Below are positions 36,920 through 45,140 of a stretch of DNA of 48,248 nt, one piece after another. Position 1 is the stretch's first letter. The number at the start of each line of letters is the position of its first letter. The stretch covers positions 1 through 48,248 of the forward strand of contig NZ_SMKA01000031.1 in NCBI RefSeq assembly GCF_004348455.1, given 5' to 3'. Below the pieces are notes generated by a model that saw only the letters and a program-made list of their open reading frames with translations, did no database searches and was not told the origin of the DNA. This DNA comes from Kribbella albertanoniae. GTDB lineage: Bacteria > Actinomycetota > Actinomycetes > Propionibacteriales > Kribbellaceae. Made by a program: the position numbers and the translations under genes.

Positions 36920-37663
36920 TCAGTCCTCGCCGAGGTAGGCCTTGCGGACGTCGTCGTTGACCAGGAGCTCACGGCCTGTGCCGGACAGTTTGATCTGGCC
37001 GACCTCCAGCACGTAGCCGTAGTCCGCCCGCTTCAGGGCGGCCTGGGCGTTCTGCTCCACCAGCAGGATCGTGGTGCCCTGCCGCTGCAACTCGGTCACC
37101 GTCGACATGATCCGCTTCATCATGATCGGCGACAGACCCATCGACGGCTCGTCCAGCATCATCAGCTTCGGCCGGCTCATCATCGCCCGGCCCATCGCCA
37201 GCATCTGCTGCTCACCACCGGAGAACGTTCCGGCCGGCTGCTTGCGCCGCTCCCCCAGGATCGGGAACAGGTCGTACGCCGAGTCCAGGTCGGTGCGGAC
37301 ACCGGCCGGGTCGCGGCGCGAGAACGCACCGAGCAGCAGGTTCTCCTCGACGGTCAGCCGCGGGAAGATCCTGCGGCCCTCCGGCGAGTGCGCCAGCCCG
37401 CGGGTGACGATGTCATGTGCCGCGACATTGTCGATCCGCTCGCCCTGGAACCAGATCTCACCCTGGGTCGGCCGGAGCAGCCCCGAGATCGTCCGCAGCG
37501 TGGTCGTCTTACCGGCGCCGTTGGTGCCGATCAGCGACACCACCTGCCCCTGCTCGACACTGAAGCTGATCTGCTTCACGGCCACGATCTTGCCGTAGGC
37601 AACTTCCAGGTTCCGGACCTCGAGCATCGCCGTGAGCGGCTTGTCCTCAGTTGATTCGGTCAT
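36920..37663 (-). CDS. livF: Branched-chain amino acid ABC transporter ATPase LivF
   Basis: A 247-residue ATPase. Walker A is GTNGAGKT, the LSGGQ signature appears as FSGGEQQMLAMGRAMM, Walker B as LMMLDEPSMGLSP, and the H-loop as LLVEQNAQ. HSPEGRRIFPRLTVEENL is characteristic of LivF rather than LivG. It energises uptake of branched-chain amino acids or related compounds with LivG, LivH, LivM and LivK. It is the last gene of the operon and overlaps livG by ATGA. Confidence 0.96.
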   Translation of the reverse strand: MTESTEDKPLTAMLEVRNLEVAYGKIVAVKQISFSVEQGQVVSLIGTNGAGKTTTLRTISGLLRPTQGEIWFQGERIDNVAAHDIVTRGLAHSPEGRRIFPRLTVEENLLLGAFSRRDPAGVRTDLDSAYDLFPILGERRKQPAGTFSGGEQQMLAMGRAMMSRPKLMMLDEPSMGLSPIMMKRIMSTVTELQRQGTTILLVEQNAQAALKRADYGYVLEVGQIKLSGTGRELLVNDDVRKAYLGED

Positions 37664-38610
37664 GAGGTCCCCTCCTCGGTGATGTCTTGGGGCCGGTCGT
37701 CCTCGTCGTCCTCGTCGTCGTCCTCACCGGAGCCGATGTAGGCCTCGATGACGCGCGGGTCGGACTGCACCTCACCCGGAGTGCCCTCGACCAGGGTCTC
37801 CCCGCGGACCAGGCAGAGCACCCGGTCACAGAGGTTGAAGATGAACCGCATGTCGTGCTCGATCACCACGACCGACAGGCCCGAGTCCCGGATCTTGAAG
37901 ATCAGGTCCATCGCCTGCTTGGTCTCCTGCGGGTTCATACCGGCCGTCGGCTCGTCCAGCAGGATGAGCTTCGGGTCGGTGGCCAGCGCCCGCGCGATCT
38001 CGAGCCGCCGCTGATCGCCGTACGGCATGTTCCGGGCCAGGTGCTCGGTCGACCGGCCGAGACCGACGAAGTCGAGCAGCTCCTGGGCCCGGGCCCGGGT
38101 GGCTGCCTCCTCGCGACGGAACTTCGGCCCGTGCAGGACCGAGGTGAGCGCGCCCGCGCTGGTCCGGCTGTACCGCCCGACCATCACGTTCTCCAGCGCG
38201 GTCATGTTCGCGAACAGCCGGATGTTCTGGAACGTCCGGGCCATCCCCGCCCGCACCACGGCGCGCGGCTTCGGCGGCAACGGTGACAGCTTCGGCAACT
38301 CCGGCACCTGTACGGCGGCCGGTGCGGCCGGCTGTCCCTTCTTCGGGCGGACCGGCTTCGGCGCCTTCCGCGGGACACCGGCGAACCGGACCTGCCCGCT
38401 GGTCGGCTTGTAGAGGCCGGTCAGGCAGTTGAAGAACGTCGTCTTGCCGGCACCGTTCGGGCCGATCAGACCGACGATCTCGCCCTCGCGAACGGTCAGG
38501 TTCACGTTGCTGACCGCCAGCAGACCACCGAACCGCATGGTCACACCGGAGGCTTCGAGTACCGTTCCGCCGACCGCTGGTGCGGCCGGACGGGGTTCCG
38601 TGACCGTCAT
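37660..38610 (-). CDS. livG: Branched-chain amino acid ABC transporter ATPase LivG, with insertion
   Basis: A 316-residue ATPase with Walker A GPNGAGKT, GMARTFQNIRLF (Q-loop), signature YGDQRRLEIARAL and Walker B LILLDEPTAGMNPQE, plus an H-loop VIEHDMRFIF. Compared with the usual 250-260 residues it has a Pro/Lys/Ala-rich insertion of about 35 residues between Walker A and the Q-loop (starting RKAPKPVRPKKGQPAAPA), and an acidic tail (GEDDDEDDEDD). It overlaps livF and livM by four bases each. Confidence 0.96.
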   Translation of the reverse strand: MTVTEPRPAAPAVGGTVLEASGVTMRFGGLLAVSNVNLTVREGEIVGLIGPNGAGKTTFFNCLTGLYKPTSGQVRFAGVPRKAPKPVRPKKGQPAAPAAVQVPELPKLSPLPPKPRAVVRAGMARTFQNIRLFANMTALENVMVGRYSRTSAGALTSVLHGPKFRREEAATRARAQELLDFVGLGRSTEHLARNMPYGDQRRLEIARALATDPKLILLDEPTAGMNPQETKQAMDLIFKIRDSGLSVVVIEHDMRFIFNLCDRVLCLVRGETLVEGTPGEVQSDPRVIEAYIGSGEDDDEDDEDDRPQDITEEGTS

Positions 38611-40304
38611 TTGGCCTCCTCGACGAGCTGGTGCTCGACCTCATCGGCCAGCTTCTCGTCCTCTTCGTGGAACTCGAGCTGCCGCCGCCTGCTCGCCACC
38701 AGACCCTCGGGCCGGAAGCGCATCATCAGCACCAGCGTGATGCCGAACAGCAGCAGCCGGTACTCCGAGAAGAACCGCAGCTTCTCCGGCAGCAGCTTCA
38801 GGATCGTTGCTCCCAGCAACACACCGGCGATGGTGCCCATACCGCCGAGCACGATCGCGGCGAGCAGGAACGCCGACTCCAGGAACATGTACTGGTCCGG
38901 GCTGACCGCACCGTCCTGGTGCGCCTTGATGGTGCCGGCCAGACCGGCCAGGAACGCACCGACCGCGAACGCCAGCAGCTTCAGGCCGAAGACGTTCACA
39001 CCCATCGCCTCGGCGGCCTTCTCGTCCTCCCGGATCGCCACCCAGCCGCGTCCGATCCGGCTGCTGTTCAGCCGGGAGAAGACCAGGATGACGCCGCCGG
39101 TCAGCACCAGCAGCAGGAAGTAGTAGTTCGAGAACCGGCCGAGCTCGATCCCGAACGGATGGTGCACGGCACCGAAGTTGAAGCCGAACAGCTCCAGATC
39201 CGGGATACCGGGAATACCGTTCGGCCCGTTGGTCAGGTTCGGGCCGTTGTTGCCGTCCAGGTTGAACATCGCGAACCGGAAGATCTCACCGAAGCCCAGC
39301 GTCACGATGGCCAGGTAGTCACCCGAGACGCGCAGTGTCGGCGAACCGATCACCAGACCCAGCAGGGCCGCGACACAGGCACCGACCAGCACGACCACCA
39401 GGAACGGCGGCTTCCAGCCGATCGTCGCGAACGCCGACTGCGACAGCGTCGCCGCGACGTACGCGCCCGAACCCAGGAACGCGATGTACCCGAGGTCGAG
39501 CAGACCGGCCAGACCGACCACGATGTTCAGGCCCATCGCGGTCGCCGCGAAGACCAGCACCGAGGTCGCGATCGACATGTTCGCGTCCGACCCGTCCTGG
39601 GTGAACGGGAACAGGAACGCCACCGCGAACGACGCCAGCGTCAGCACCTTGCGGTGCCGCTGCCCGGCGTGGCTGACCCAGCTCATCGCCCCGGTCCGGA
39701 ACAGACCGACGGCGATCGTCGCGATGAACACCAGACACAGGATGAACAACCACGCGTCATCCAGGCCGAGCGCGTACGCCGCCGTGAACAGCAGCGCCGC
39801 CATCAGCAACGCGATGGCCGCGATCTCGGCCCAGGCCGGCGACTTCGCCTTGCTCATGTCGCGCAACCCGTGCCGCAACGGCATCAACCAGGCCGCCACC
39901 GCGAGCAGCAGCGCGCCCACCAGCGTTATGTACCCGCCGGGGTTGACGTTGATCAGACCGTCGGACTCGACGCTGATCGCGGCCAGGACCAGGACCATGA
40001 AGAACGCCAGCCCGGTCCCGAGCGACCGCAGACCAGCAGTCGTGTCCAGCCACCAACCGAGTTTGCCCTTGTCCAGCACCAGCAGCACCAGCGAGACCAC
40101 CGCGACGATGATCGCCAGGATCTGCAGACCACCGGGGTAGAAGTTGATCGACAGGTTGTTCAGGATCGAGCCGTCGTAGCTCCACGACAGGCACGATCCG
40201 ACGATCACGAATACCGCACCGGCCAGGCCGAGCGGCCAGGCGATCGGCCGTTTCTTAGGAGCAGCCGCCGGCGTCACCGGGGTCTCCGTCTGTACGTCGG
40301 TCAT
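38607..40304 (-). CDS. livM: Branched-chain amino acid ABC transporter permease LivM
   Basis: A 565-residue permease. The C-terminal 320 residues match LivM (NIVVGLAGLLDLGYIAFLG, then SPTLRVSGDYLAIVTLGFGE and AIREDEKAAEAMGVNVFGL, the ATPase-contacting loop). An N-terminal extension of about 230 residues carries several additional helices, more than in typical LivM proteins. The C-terminus is charged (EEDEKLADEVEHQLVEEAK). It overlaps livH and livG by four bases each. Confidence 0.94.
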   Translation of the reverse strand: MTDVQTETPVTPAAAPKKRPIAWPLGLAGAVFVIVGSCLSWSYDGSILNNLSINFYPGGLQILAIIVAVVSLVLLVLDKGKLGWWLDTTAGLRSLGTGLAFFMVLVLAAISVESDGLINVNPGGYITLVGALLLAVAAWLMPLRHGLRDMSKAKSPAWAEIAAIALLMAALLFTAAYALGLDDAWLFILCLVFIATIAVGLFRTGAMSWVSHAGQRHRKVLTLASFAVAFLFPFTQDGSDANMSIATSVLVFAATAMGLNIVVGLAGLLDLGYIAFLGSGAYVAATLSQSAFATIGWKPPFLVVVLVGACVAALLGLVIGSPTLRVSGDYLAIVTLGFGEIFRFAMFNLDGNNGPNLTNGPNGIPGIPDLELFGFNFGAVHHPFGIELGRFSNYYFLLLVLTGGVILVFSRLNSSRIGRGWVAIREDEKAAEAMGVNVFGLKLLAFAVGAFLAGLAGTIKAHQDGAVSPDQYMFLESAFLLAAIVLGGMGTIAGVLLGATILKLLPEKLRFFSEYRLLLFGITLVLMMRFRPEGLVASRRRQLEFHEEDEKLADEVEHQLVEEAK

Positions 40305-41617
40305 GCGCGGTCCACCACCCTCGCGCCCAGCAGGCCCTGCGGCCTGAACACCAGAACCAGAATCAGGATCACGAACGCCCAGACGTCCTTCCAGGTACTA
40401 CCACCGAACTGGCCCGGGATGTACTGCGTCGCCATCGCCTCGACCACACCGAGAACGAGACCACCGACGACGGCACCGTAGATGTTGCCGATACCACCGA
40501 GCACGGCGGCGGTGAACGCCTTCAGACCGGCCAGGAAGCCCATCCGGTACTGGATCTGACTGTTCTGCAGCCCCTGCGACACACCTGCGATCGCAGCGAG
40601 CACCGCACCGAGGGCGAACGCGACCACGATGATCCGGTCGACGTTGATCCCCATCAGCCGGGCGGTGTCCGGGTCCTGCGAAACGGCCTGCATACCGCGG
40701 CCGGTCCGGGTCCGGTTGATGAAGAACCAGAGCAGGATCGCCGACGCGGCGAGCGCCGCCATGGTGAAGATCGCCGACCGCTGAATGGTCACGCCGCCCA
40801 CCTGGAGCGCCGCACCGGAGACGACGTCGATCTGCGGGAACGGGATACTCAGCTTGGCACTCGGCCACTCGACGTGCGTGATGAGCGTGCGCCAGAGCAC
40901 CCACCCGATCTCCGCCGTCGCGACCGAGGTCACCGCGGCCAGCACGATCGGCTGGATGCCCAGCTCGACCCGCGCCTTGTTCCGGACCGCGATCGACAGC
41001 AACCACCCGGCCACGGTACCGACCGCCGCGCCGACGATGAGCACACCGGGAACGAGCAGCACGCTCAGCTCCCGCTCGACCAGCCGGGCCACGATCCAGA
41101 GCAGCAGCGCACCGGCCGCGGCACCGAGCAACGGGGCCCGGTCGAGCCACTTGGTCACCGGGTGGTCCAGGTTCGGACGGCCCGGCCGCGAACCCAGGAA
41201 GTACCCGAGCGCCAGCGCACCGCCGGCGAACACGACGATCGTCCACGCGGGCTGGTCGTACATCAGCCGGATGAACTCCTGCAGGAACACCGAGATACCG
41301 ATCGCGGTGATCAGTGGTGCCAGTCGTGGCGCGTTCCGCAGGGGACGGTACGCGACACGTTCCATCAGGACGGCGGTGCCGACCGCCGCGACGATGGCGC
41401 CGATGATCATCACCGGCAGGATCCAGACCGAGGTCTGGCCCTCGAAGAACAACAGATATGTGGTCAGTGCGCCGAACGCACCGATCATGAACACCTCGCC
41501 ATGGGCGAAGTTGATGAGCTGCACGATGCCGTAGACGACGGTGTACCCGACTGCGATCAGGGCGTACAGCGATCCCAGGGTCAGCCCGTTGATGAGCTGC
41601 TGGAAGAACTGGTCCAC
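40301..41617 (-). CDS. livH: Branched-chain amino acid ABC transporter permease LivH, long form
   Basis: A 438-residue permease. The N-terminal block (FFQQLINGLTLGSLYALIAV, GYTVVYGIVQLINFAHGEV) and the C-terminal half (MQAVSQDPDTARLMGINVDR, GSSWKD-like end) match LivH. About 130 residues in the middle, from roughly residue 135 to 265, are extra and contain two or three more hydrophobic segments, so the protein is well above the usual 290-310 residues. Start ATG 41617; the ABC substrate-binding protein livK is encoded 85 bases upstream. Confidence 0.93.
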   Translation of the reverse strand: MDQFFQQLINGLTLGSLYALIAVGYTVVYGIVQLINFAHGEVFMIGAFGALTTYLLFFEGQTSVWILPVMIIGAIVAAVGTAVLMERVAYRPLRNAPRLAPLITAIGISVFLQEFIRLMYDQPAWTIVVFAGGALALGYFLGSRPGRPNLDHPVTKWLDRAPLLGAAAGALLLWIVARLVERELSVLLVPGVLIVGAAVGTVAGWLLSIAVRNKARVELGIQPIVLAAVTSVATAEIGWVLWRTLITHVEWPSAKLSIPFPQIDVVSGAALQVGGVTIQRSAIFTMAALAASAILLWFFINRTRTGRGMQAVSQDPDTARLMGINVDRIIVVAFALGAVLAAIAGVSQGLQNSQIQYRMGFLAGLKAFTAAVLGGIGNIYGAVVGGLVLGVVEAMATQYIPGQFGGSTWKDVWAFVILILVLVFRPQGLLGARVVDRA

Positions 41618-41702
41618 GTCGACCTCCCAACTACCTCGGTTCCGACATGCCTCGGGGGCGGGAGGATCACTCCCACCCCCGAGAACATGAGGTCGACCTT
41701 GC

Positions 41703-42932
41703 TTACTTGGTCTCGAACGCCTTGGTCTCGACCGTGGCCCAGTCGGCGCCTTCGGCCTTGTAGACGGTCAGCACCTTGGAGGTGCTGTCGCCGTACTGGT
41801 CGAACGCGACCTTGCCGGTCACGCCGTCGAACGAAACCTTGCTCAGGGCATCGATCGTCTTCTGGCGGGCGGACTCGGCGTCCGAAGCCCCGGCCAGCGA
41901 GGTCTTCAGGGCGGCGATGATCGCGTTGGCCGCGTCGAAGGAGTAACCGCCGTACGCTGCGGAGTCCTCCTTGTAGCCGGCCGCCTTGTAGTCGGCCAGG
42001 AACTTCTTGCCGGCCTCGGTCGAGTCGGTCGGGGCGCCGACGGACGTCGAGAGGTCGCCCGCGCTGGTCTTACCGGCCAGCGTGATGTACTTCGGGTCCT
42101 TGATGCCGTCGCCACCCATCAGCGGGACGTTCAGGCCGGCGGCCTTCATCTGCTGCGAGAGCGGACCGGCCTGCGGGTACTCGCCGCCGTAGTACACGGC
42201 CTGCGGACCGGACGGCTTGATCGCCGAGACGACCGCGCTGTAGTTGACGTCGTCCGGGTTCACCGTCTGAGCGGCGACGATCTGGCCACCGAGCTTCTTG
42301 AACTCGTCGGTGAAGGTGCCGACCAGACCCTGGCCGTACGCCTTCTTGTCGTGGATCGTCGCGACCTTGGTGATCTTCGCGGTCTCGAACAGGTAGCGGG
42401 CCGCGAACGGGCCCTGGACCGCGTCGGTCGTGCAGGTACGGAAGTAGTTGGCGTACGGGCGCTTCGGCGCCGTCTGCCAGGCCGCACCCTGGGTCAGGCC
42501 CGGGCCGGTGTTGGCCGGCGAGACCTGGACGATGTTCTTCGGCGCGAGCACCGGCTGGACCTGCTGGGCGACGCTGGTGTTCAGGGTGCCGACGACACCG
42601 ATCACATCCTTGTCCCCGGCCAGCGCCGTGGCGGCGTTCTTGCCCGGCTCGGTCTTGCCCTCGTCGTCCTTCGGCACGGCCTCGAGCTTCCAGCCCGGGA
42701 TCGCGTTGGTGTCGTTGGCCTGCTTGATGGCCAGCTCGACGGAGTGCTGGATACCGAGGCCCAGCGCCGAGAGGTCACCCGACAGCGGCGCAATGATGCC
42801 GATCTTGGCGACCTTCGTGCTGCCGCCAGTCCCCCCGGCGTTGTCGCCGCCACTGCGAGAACCGCAGGCAGTCAGGGCCAACGACGCAACGATCAGCGAC
42901 GCGCCGACCCTTACTACGGAACGCTGGTGCAC
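41703..42932 (-). CDS. livK: Branched-chain amino acid ABC transporter substrate-binding lipoprotein LivK
   Basis: A 409-residue lipoprotein. After a basic start (MHQRSVVRV) and a hydrophobic core comes the lipobox LTAC, with lipidated cysteine 23, then a Gly/Ser-rich linker. The mature part (IGIIAPLSGDLSALGLGIQH, then GVVGTLNTSVAQQVQPVLA) is a periplasmic-binding-protein type I domain of the Leu/Ile/Val group. GTG 42932 is chosen because GGGAGG sits four bases upstream; an ATG at 42944 would overlap that site. It heads the operon livK-H-M-G-F, so regulation should act in the region upstream. Confidence 0.94.
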   Translation of the reverse strand: MHQRSVVRVGASLIVASLALTACGSRSGGDNAGGTGGSTKVAKIGIIAPLSGDLSALGLGIQHSVELAIKQANDTNAIPGWKLEAVPKDDEGKTEPGKNAATALAGDKDVIGVVGTLNTSVAQQVQPVLAPKNIVQVSPANTGPGLTQGAAWQTAPKRPYANYFRTCTTDAVQGPFAARYLFETAKITKVATIHDKKAYGQGLVGTFTDEFKKLGGQIVAAQTVNPDDVNYSAVVSAIKPSGPQAVYYGGEYPQAGPLSQQMKAAGLNVPLMGGDGIKDPKYITLAGKTSAGDLSTSVGAPTDSTEAGKKFLADYKAAGYKEDSAAYGGYSFDAANAIIAALKTSLAGASDAESARQKTIDALSKVSFDGVTGKVAFDQYGDSTSKVLTVYKAEGADWATVETKAFETK

Positions 42933-43358
42933 TGTTCCTCCCATGTCTGGATAGTCCGGCCGATCCCCGGACTCCCGCGTTTGCCGCGAGCATCCGCAGG
43001 TTAGACCGCTGAATGCTTCCAAGCGAACAGCGCACTGCCTGTGTTGTGAGGTCGTTACCGCCGTAAGGAGCATCTTGCAATCTGAGAACTGTCTCAGCGG
43101 GGACTTGATGACTCAGCGTCAGCTGATCATCCCGTTTGCGTGAAGAATCGCCGGTCCGGAAATGCCGTACCCGGCACGGTCCGTGACAAATCTTCACCAG
43201 ATATCACCTTCGGGTGACAATCCGTGCCCCTACGGGCCCCACACCGCCGGTACGCCGCCCGTCCGCACCCGCCGGCGCCCGCCCCGACGGGCAGTTCCCC
43301 CGATGGATGCCATCGGCAACCAGCTCGTGGAGTCGCCGATCCGGTTTTGCGCAGCCCG
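42933..43358. other. 426-base gene-free region between livK and pdtaR
   Basis: No convincing gene is seen. The region holds the upstream side of livK, and the downstream side of pdtaR. A 7-bp stem with a three-base loop (43300-43316, CCGATGG and CCATCGG) lies 43 bases beyond the pdtaR stop and may terminate it. A small stem capped by TTCG (43204-43217, TCACC and GGTGA) is also present. No certain livK promoter could be identified. Confidence 0.5.
43300..43316 (-). terminator. Short hairpin downstream of pdtaR
   Basis: CCGATGG, three bases, CCATCGG gives a 7-bp stem, 43 bases after the pdtaR stop in the direction of transcription. There is no T tract, and the tight three-base loop limits confidence. 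Confidence 0.4.
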
Positions 43359-43946
43359 TCAGCTGTCTCCGGCCTCGTCGACCACCAGCTCGGCCACCTG
43401 CCGCATCGACACCCGCTTGTCCATCGCGGTCTTCTGGATCCACCGGAACGAGTCCGGCTCCGACAGCCCGAACTTCGTCTGCAGCACCGACTTCGCCCGG
43501 TCCACCAGCTTCCGCGTCTCCAGCCGCTCGGCCAGATCAGCGACCTCACGCTCCAGCTCCGCCAACTCGACGTACCGCGACGCAGCGATCTCGATCGCCG
43601 GCAACAGATCCGCCTTGGAGAACGGTTTCACCAGATAAGCCATCGCCCCCGCGTCCCGCGCCCGCTCCACCAGCTCCCGCTGCGAGAACGCCGTCAGCAT
43701 CAGCACCGGCGCGATCCGCTCCCCCGCGATCTTCTCCGCCGCACTCAGCCCGTCCAGCTTCGGCATCTTCACATCCAGGATCACCAGATCCGGCCGATGC
43801 TCAACAGCCAGCCGAATGGCCTCCTCGCCATCGCCCGCCTGCCCGACGACGTCGTACCCCTCCTCGGCCAGCATCTCGGCCAGATCCATCCGGATCAACG
43901 CCTCGTCCTCAGCGATCACCACACGCTTAGCAGTCACAGGGGCCAC
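43359..43946 (-). CDS. pdtaR: ANTAR-domain response regulator PdtaR
   Basis: A 195-residue response regulator. The receiver domain has the acidic pair (AEDEALIRM), phospho-acceptor D58 in LVILDVKMPKLDG, the conserved threonine (LMLTAF) and lysine (YLVKPF). The C-terminal ANTAR domain (about 133-188, VDRAKSVLQTKFGLSEPDSF) binds RNA hairpins and can act as an antiterminator. It is of the M. tuberculosis PdtaR (Rv1626) type, partner of the kinase PdtaS, which is not in the window. GTG 43946 is chosen because GGGGGAGG lies nine bases upstream. It follows the LAGLIDADG/HTH gene by 16 bases. Confidence 0.93.
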   Translation of the reverse strand: MAPVTAKRVVIAEDEALIRMDLAEMLAEEGYDVVGQAGDGEEAIRLAVEHRPDLVILDVKMPKLDGLSAAEKIAGERIAPVLMLTAFSQRELVERARDAGAMAYLVKPFSKADLLPAIEIAASRYVELAELEREVADLAERLETRKLVDRAKSVLQTKFGLSEPDSFRWIQKTAMDKRVSMRQVAELVVDEAGDS

Positions 43947-43962
43947 TGTATCGATCCTCCCC

Positions 43963-44733
43963 CTAGGACTTAGGCCCCACAAACGTGTCGAGCCTCTCCA
44001 CGCCCTCCTTCCGGCTCACCGCAATCGCATTCCGCCGCGGCTGCCGCCAAGGAATCCCCAGCACATCCAACGTGTCGGTCAGGATCTTCCGGATGTCCTC
44101 GGACTCGTTCGAGAACATGTACCGGAGGTAGTGGAACCGCCGGCCGTCCGGCTTGCTCGCCCAGTTCACGAACCGGCACCCGTCCGAATGTAACAACCCG
44201 CGCAGCAACTGTTCGGGGTACTTGGCAACGATCTTCAGTTGCCAGTCCACCAACTCGATCGTCCGCAGATGCTTCCGTCCTGGCCCATGCTGGGGAAACA
44301 GACAAGGCCAGTGCTTCCACCTGGCCTCGGTCATAATCGCCCCTGGCCTTCGACGCGGAACCGGACTCGCGGTTGGCTTCACCCGGATGATCGTCTCGGC
44401 GATCTCCCGATTGAGGTCCGGATACTTGGCGTCGTTGGCGATCTGCAACGTGAACACACCGCGCCGCGCCTTGGCGATGGAGCCATCCCCTAGATACCAC
44501 CCGAGCAACAACGCGTACGCCGCCTCGTCGAGGTCAGCCCCGTCACACCGCGGACACGGCGTCGGCTGAAACCCCGTCCCCCGCGGCAGCCCGAGCTCCA
44601 GGTACACCCGGCGCCACCGCTTGATCGTCTTGAGCGCAACGCCATGTATCTCCGCGTTCGCCCGATCACTGATGCCGTTCTTCGCCATCCGCAACGCGGA
44701 ATCAACCGTCTCCTGCGACCTGATGTGCCCCAT
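43963..44733 (-). CDS. HTH plus LAGLIDADG-fold protein
   Basis: A 256-residue protein. Residues 17-41 form a helix-turn-helix (ISDRANAEIHGVALKTIKRW), followed by CPRC (60-63), which may belong to a zinc site. Two LAGLIDADG-type motifs follow: LLLGWYLGDG (75-84) and LLRGLLHSDG (176-185), each keeping a metal-binding aspartate, and HGPGRKHLRTIELVDWQ lies between. Thus it has the full pseudo-dimeric homing-endonuclease core, but stands alone, not in an intron or intein. Many actinobacteria carry similar proteins of unknown role. ATG 44733 is preferred; the longer frame runs back through the tRNA gene, which cannot be coding. It lies directly downstream of tRNA-Leu. Confidence 0.8.
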   Translation of the reverse strand: MGHIRSQETVDSALRMAKNGISDRANAEIHGVALKTIKRWRRVYLELGLPRGTGFQPTPCPRCDGADLDEAAYALLLGWYLGDGSIAKARRGVFTLQIANDAKYPDLNREIAETIIRVKPTASPVPRRRPGAIMTEARWKHWPCLFPQHGPGRKHLRTIELVDWQLKIVAKYPEQLLRGLLHSDGCRFVNWASKPDGRRFHYLRYMFSNESEDIRKILTDTLDVLGIPWRQPRRNAIAVSRKEGVERLDTFVGPKS

Positions 44734-44827
44734 GCCACATGCTCCCGAAGCCCACCGACAGTTTCGGCGCCCAGAGCCGAGCTCAACAGAAAGAGCCGAA
44801 CTCACAAATCGTGAGTCCGGCTCTCTA

Positions 44828-44913
44828 TGGTGCCGAGTGTGGGATTCGAACCCACAAGCCCTTGCGGGCAATGGTGTTTGAGACCATCGCGTATGCCGTT
44901 CCGCCAACTCGGC
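44828..44913 (-). tRNA. tRNA-Leu (CAA)
   Basis: The minus strand folds as a class II tRNA of 86 bases including an encoded CCA. GCCGAGT pairs with ACTCGGC in the acceptor stem, GTTCGAATC forms the T loop, and a long variable arm (TGCCCGCAAGGGC) marks leucine or serine type. The anticodon loop CTCAAAC gives anticodon CAA, reading UUG. An upstream sequence TACAGT may be its -10 box. Confidence 0.95.
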
Positions 44914-44946
44914 AAAGTCCTGCACGCATACTGTAACCGCTCGATC

Positions 44947-44958
44947 TTCGGTTCCGAA
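44947..44958. other. Short palindrome upstream of tRNA-Leu
   Basis: TTCGG-TT-CCGAA is a perfect 5-bp inverted repeat with two central bases, 33 bases upstream of the tRNA 5' end on its coding strand. It could be a control site or chance. Confidence 0.3.
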
Positions 44959-45066
44959 AATCGACGCTCGGAACGGTCCATGACCCTTGAACCGACCAAC
45001 CAGCGCACCTCCTTCCAAGGGCGCTGGACGGCGTCGCGCGGCCCTGGCGGGCTCGAACACTCAGCA

Positions 45067-45102
45067 GTGGGCTTGAACAAGTAATGCCTTGTTCAAGCCC
45101 AC
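45067..45102. repeat. Perfect 15-bp hairpin beyond pyk, with a third half-site
   Basis: Arms 45067-45081 and 45088-45102 are perfect complements (GTGGGCTTGAACAAG against CTTGTTCAAGCCCAC) around six bases. A further copy of the half-site with one change lies at 45111-45122 (GTTCAAACCCAC), 20 bases from its counterpart. The element lies 38 bases downstream of the pyk stop and probably terminates pyk; the extra copy is unusual for a terminator. Confidence 0.8.
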
Positions 45103-45140
45103 CGTTTCCTGTTCAAACCCACACCAATGCCGCGTGAGGC

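Noticed and set aside
38631..40481. A 616-residue plus-strand frame opposite livM
   Set aside because: Composition is dominated by Arg, Gln and Asp, as expected for the complement of membrane-protein codons.
44734..45060. N-terminal extension of the LAGLIDADG protein
   Set aside because: It would translate the tRNA-Leu gene; ATG 44733 begins the conserved part.
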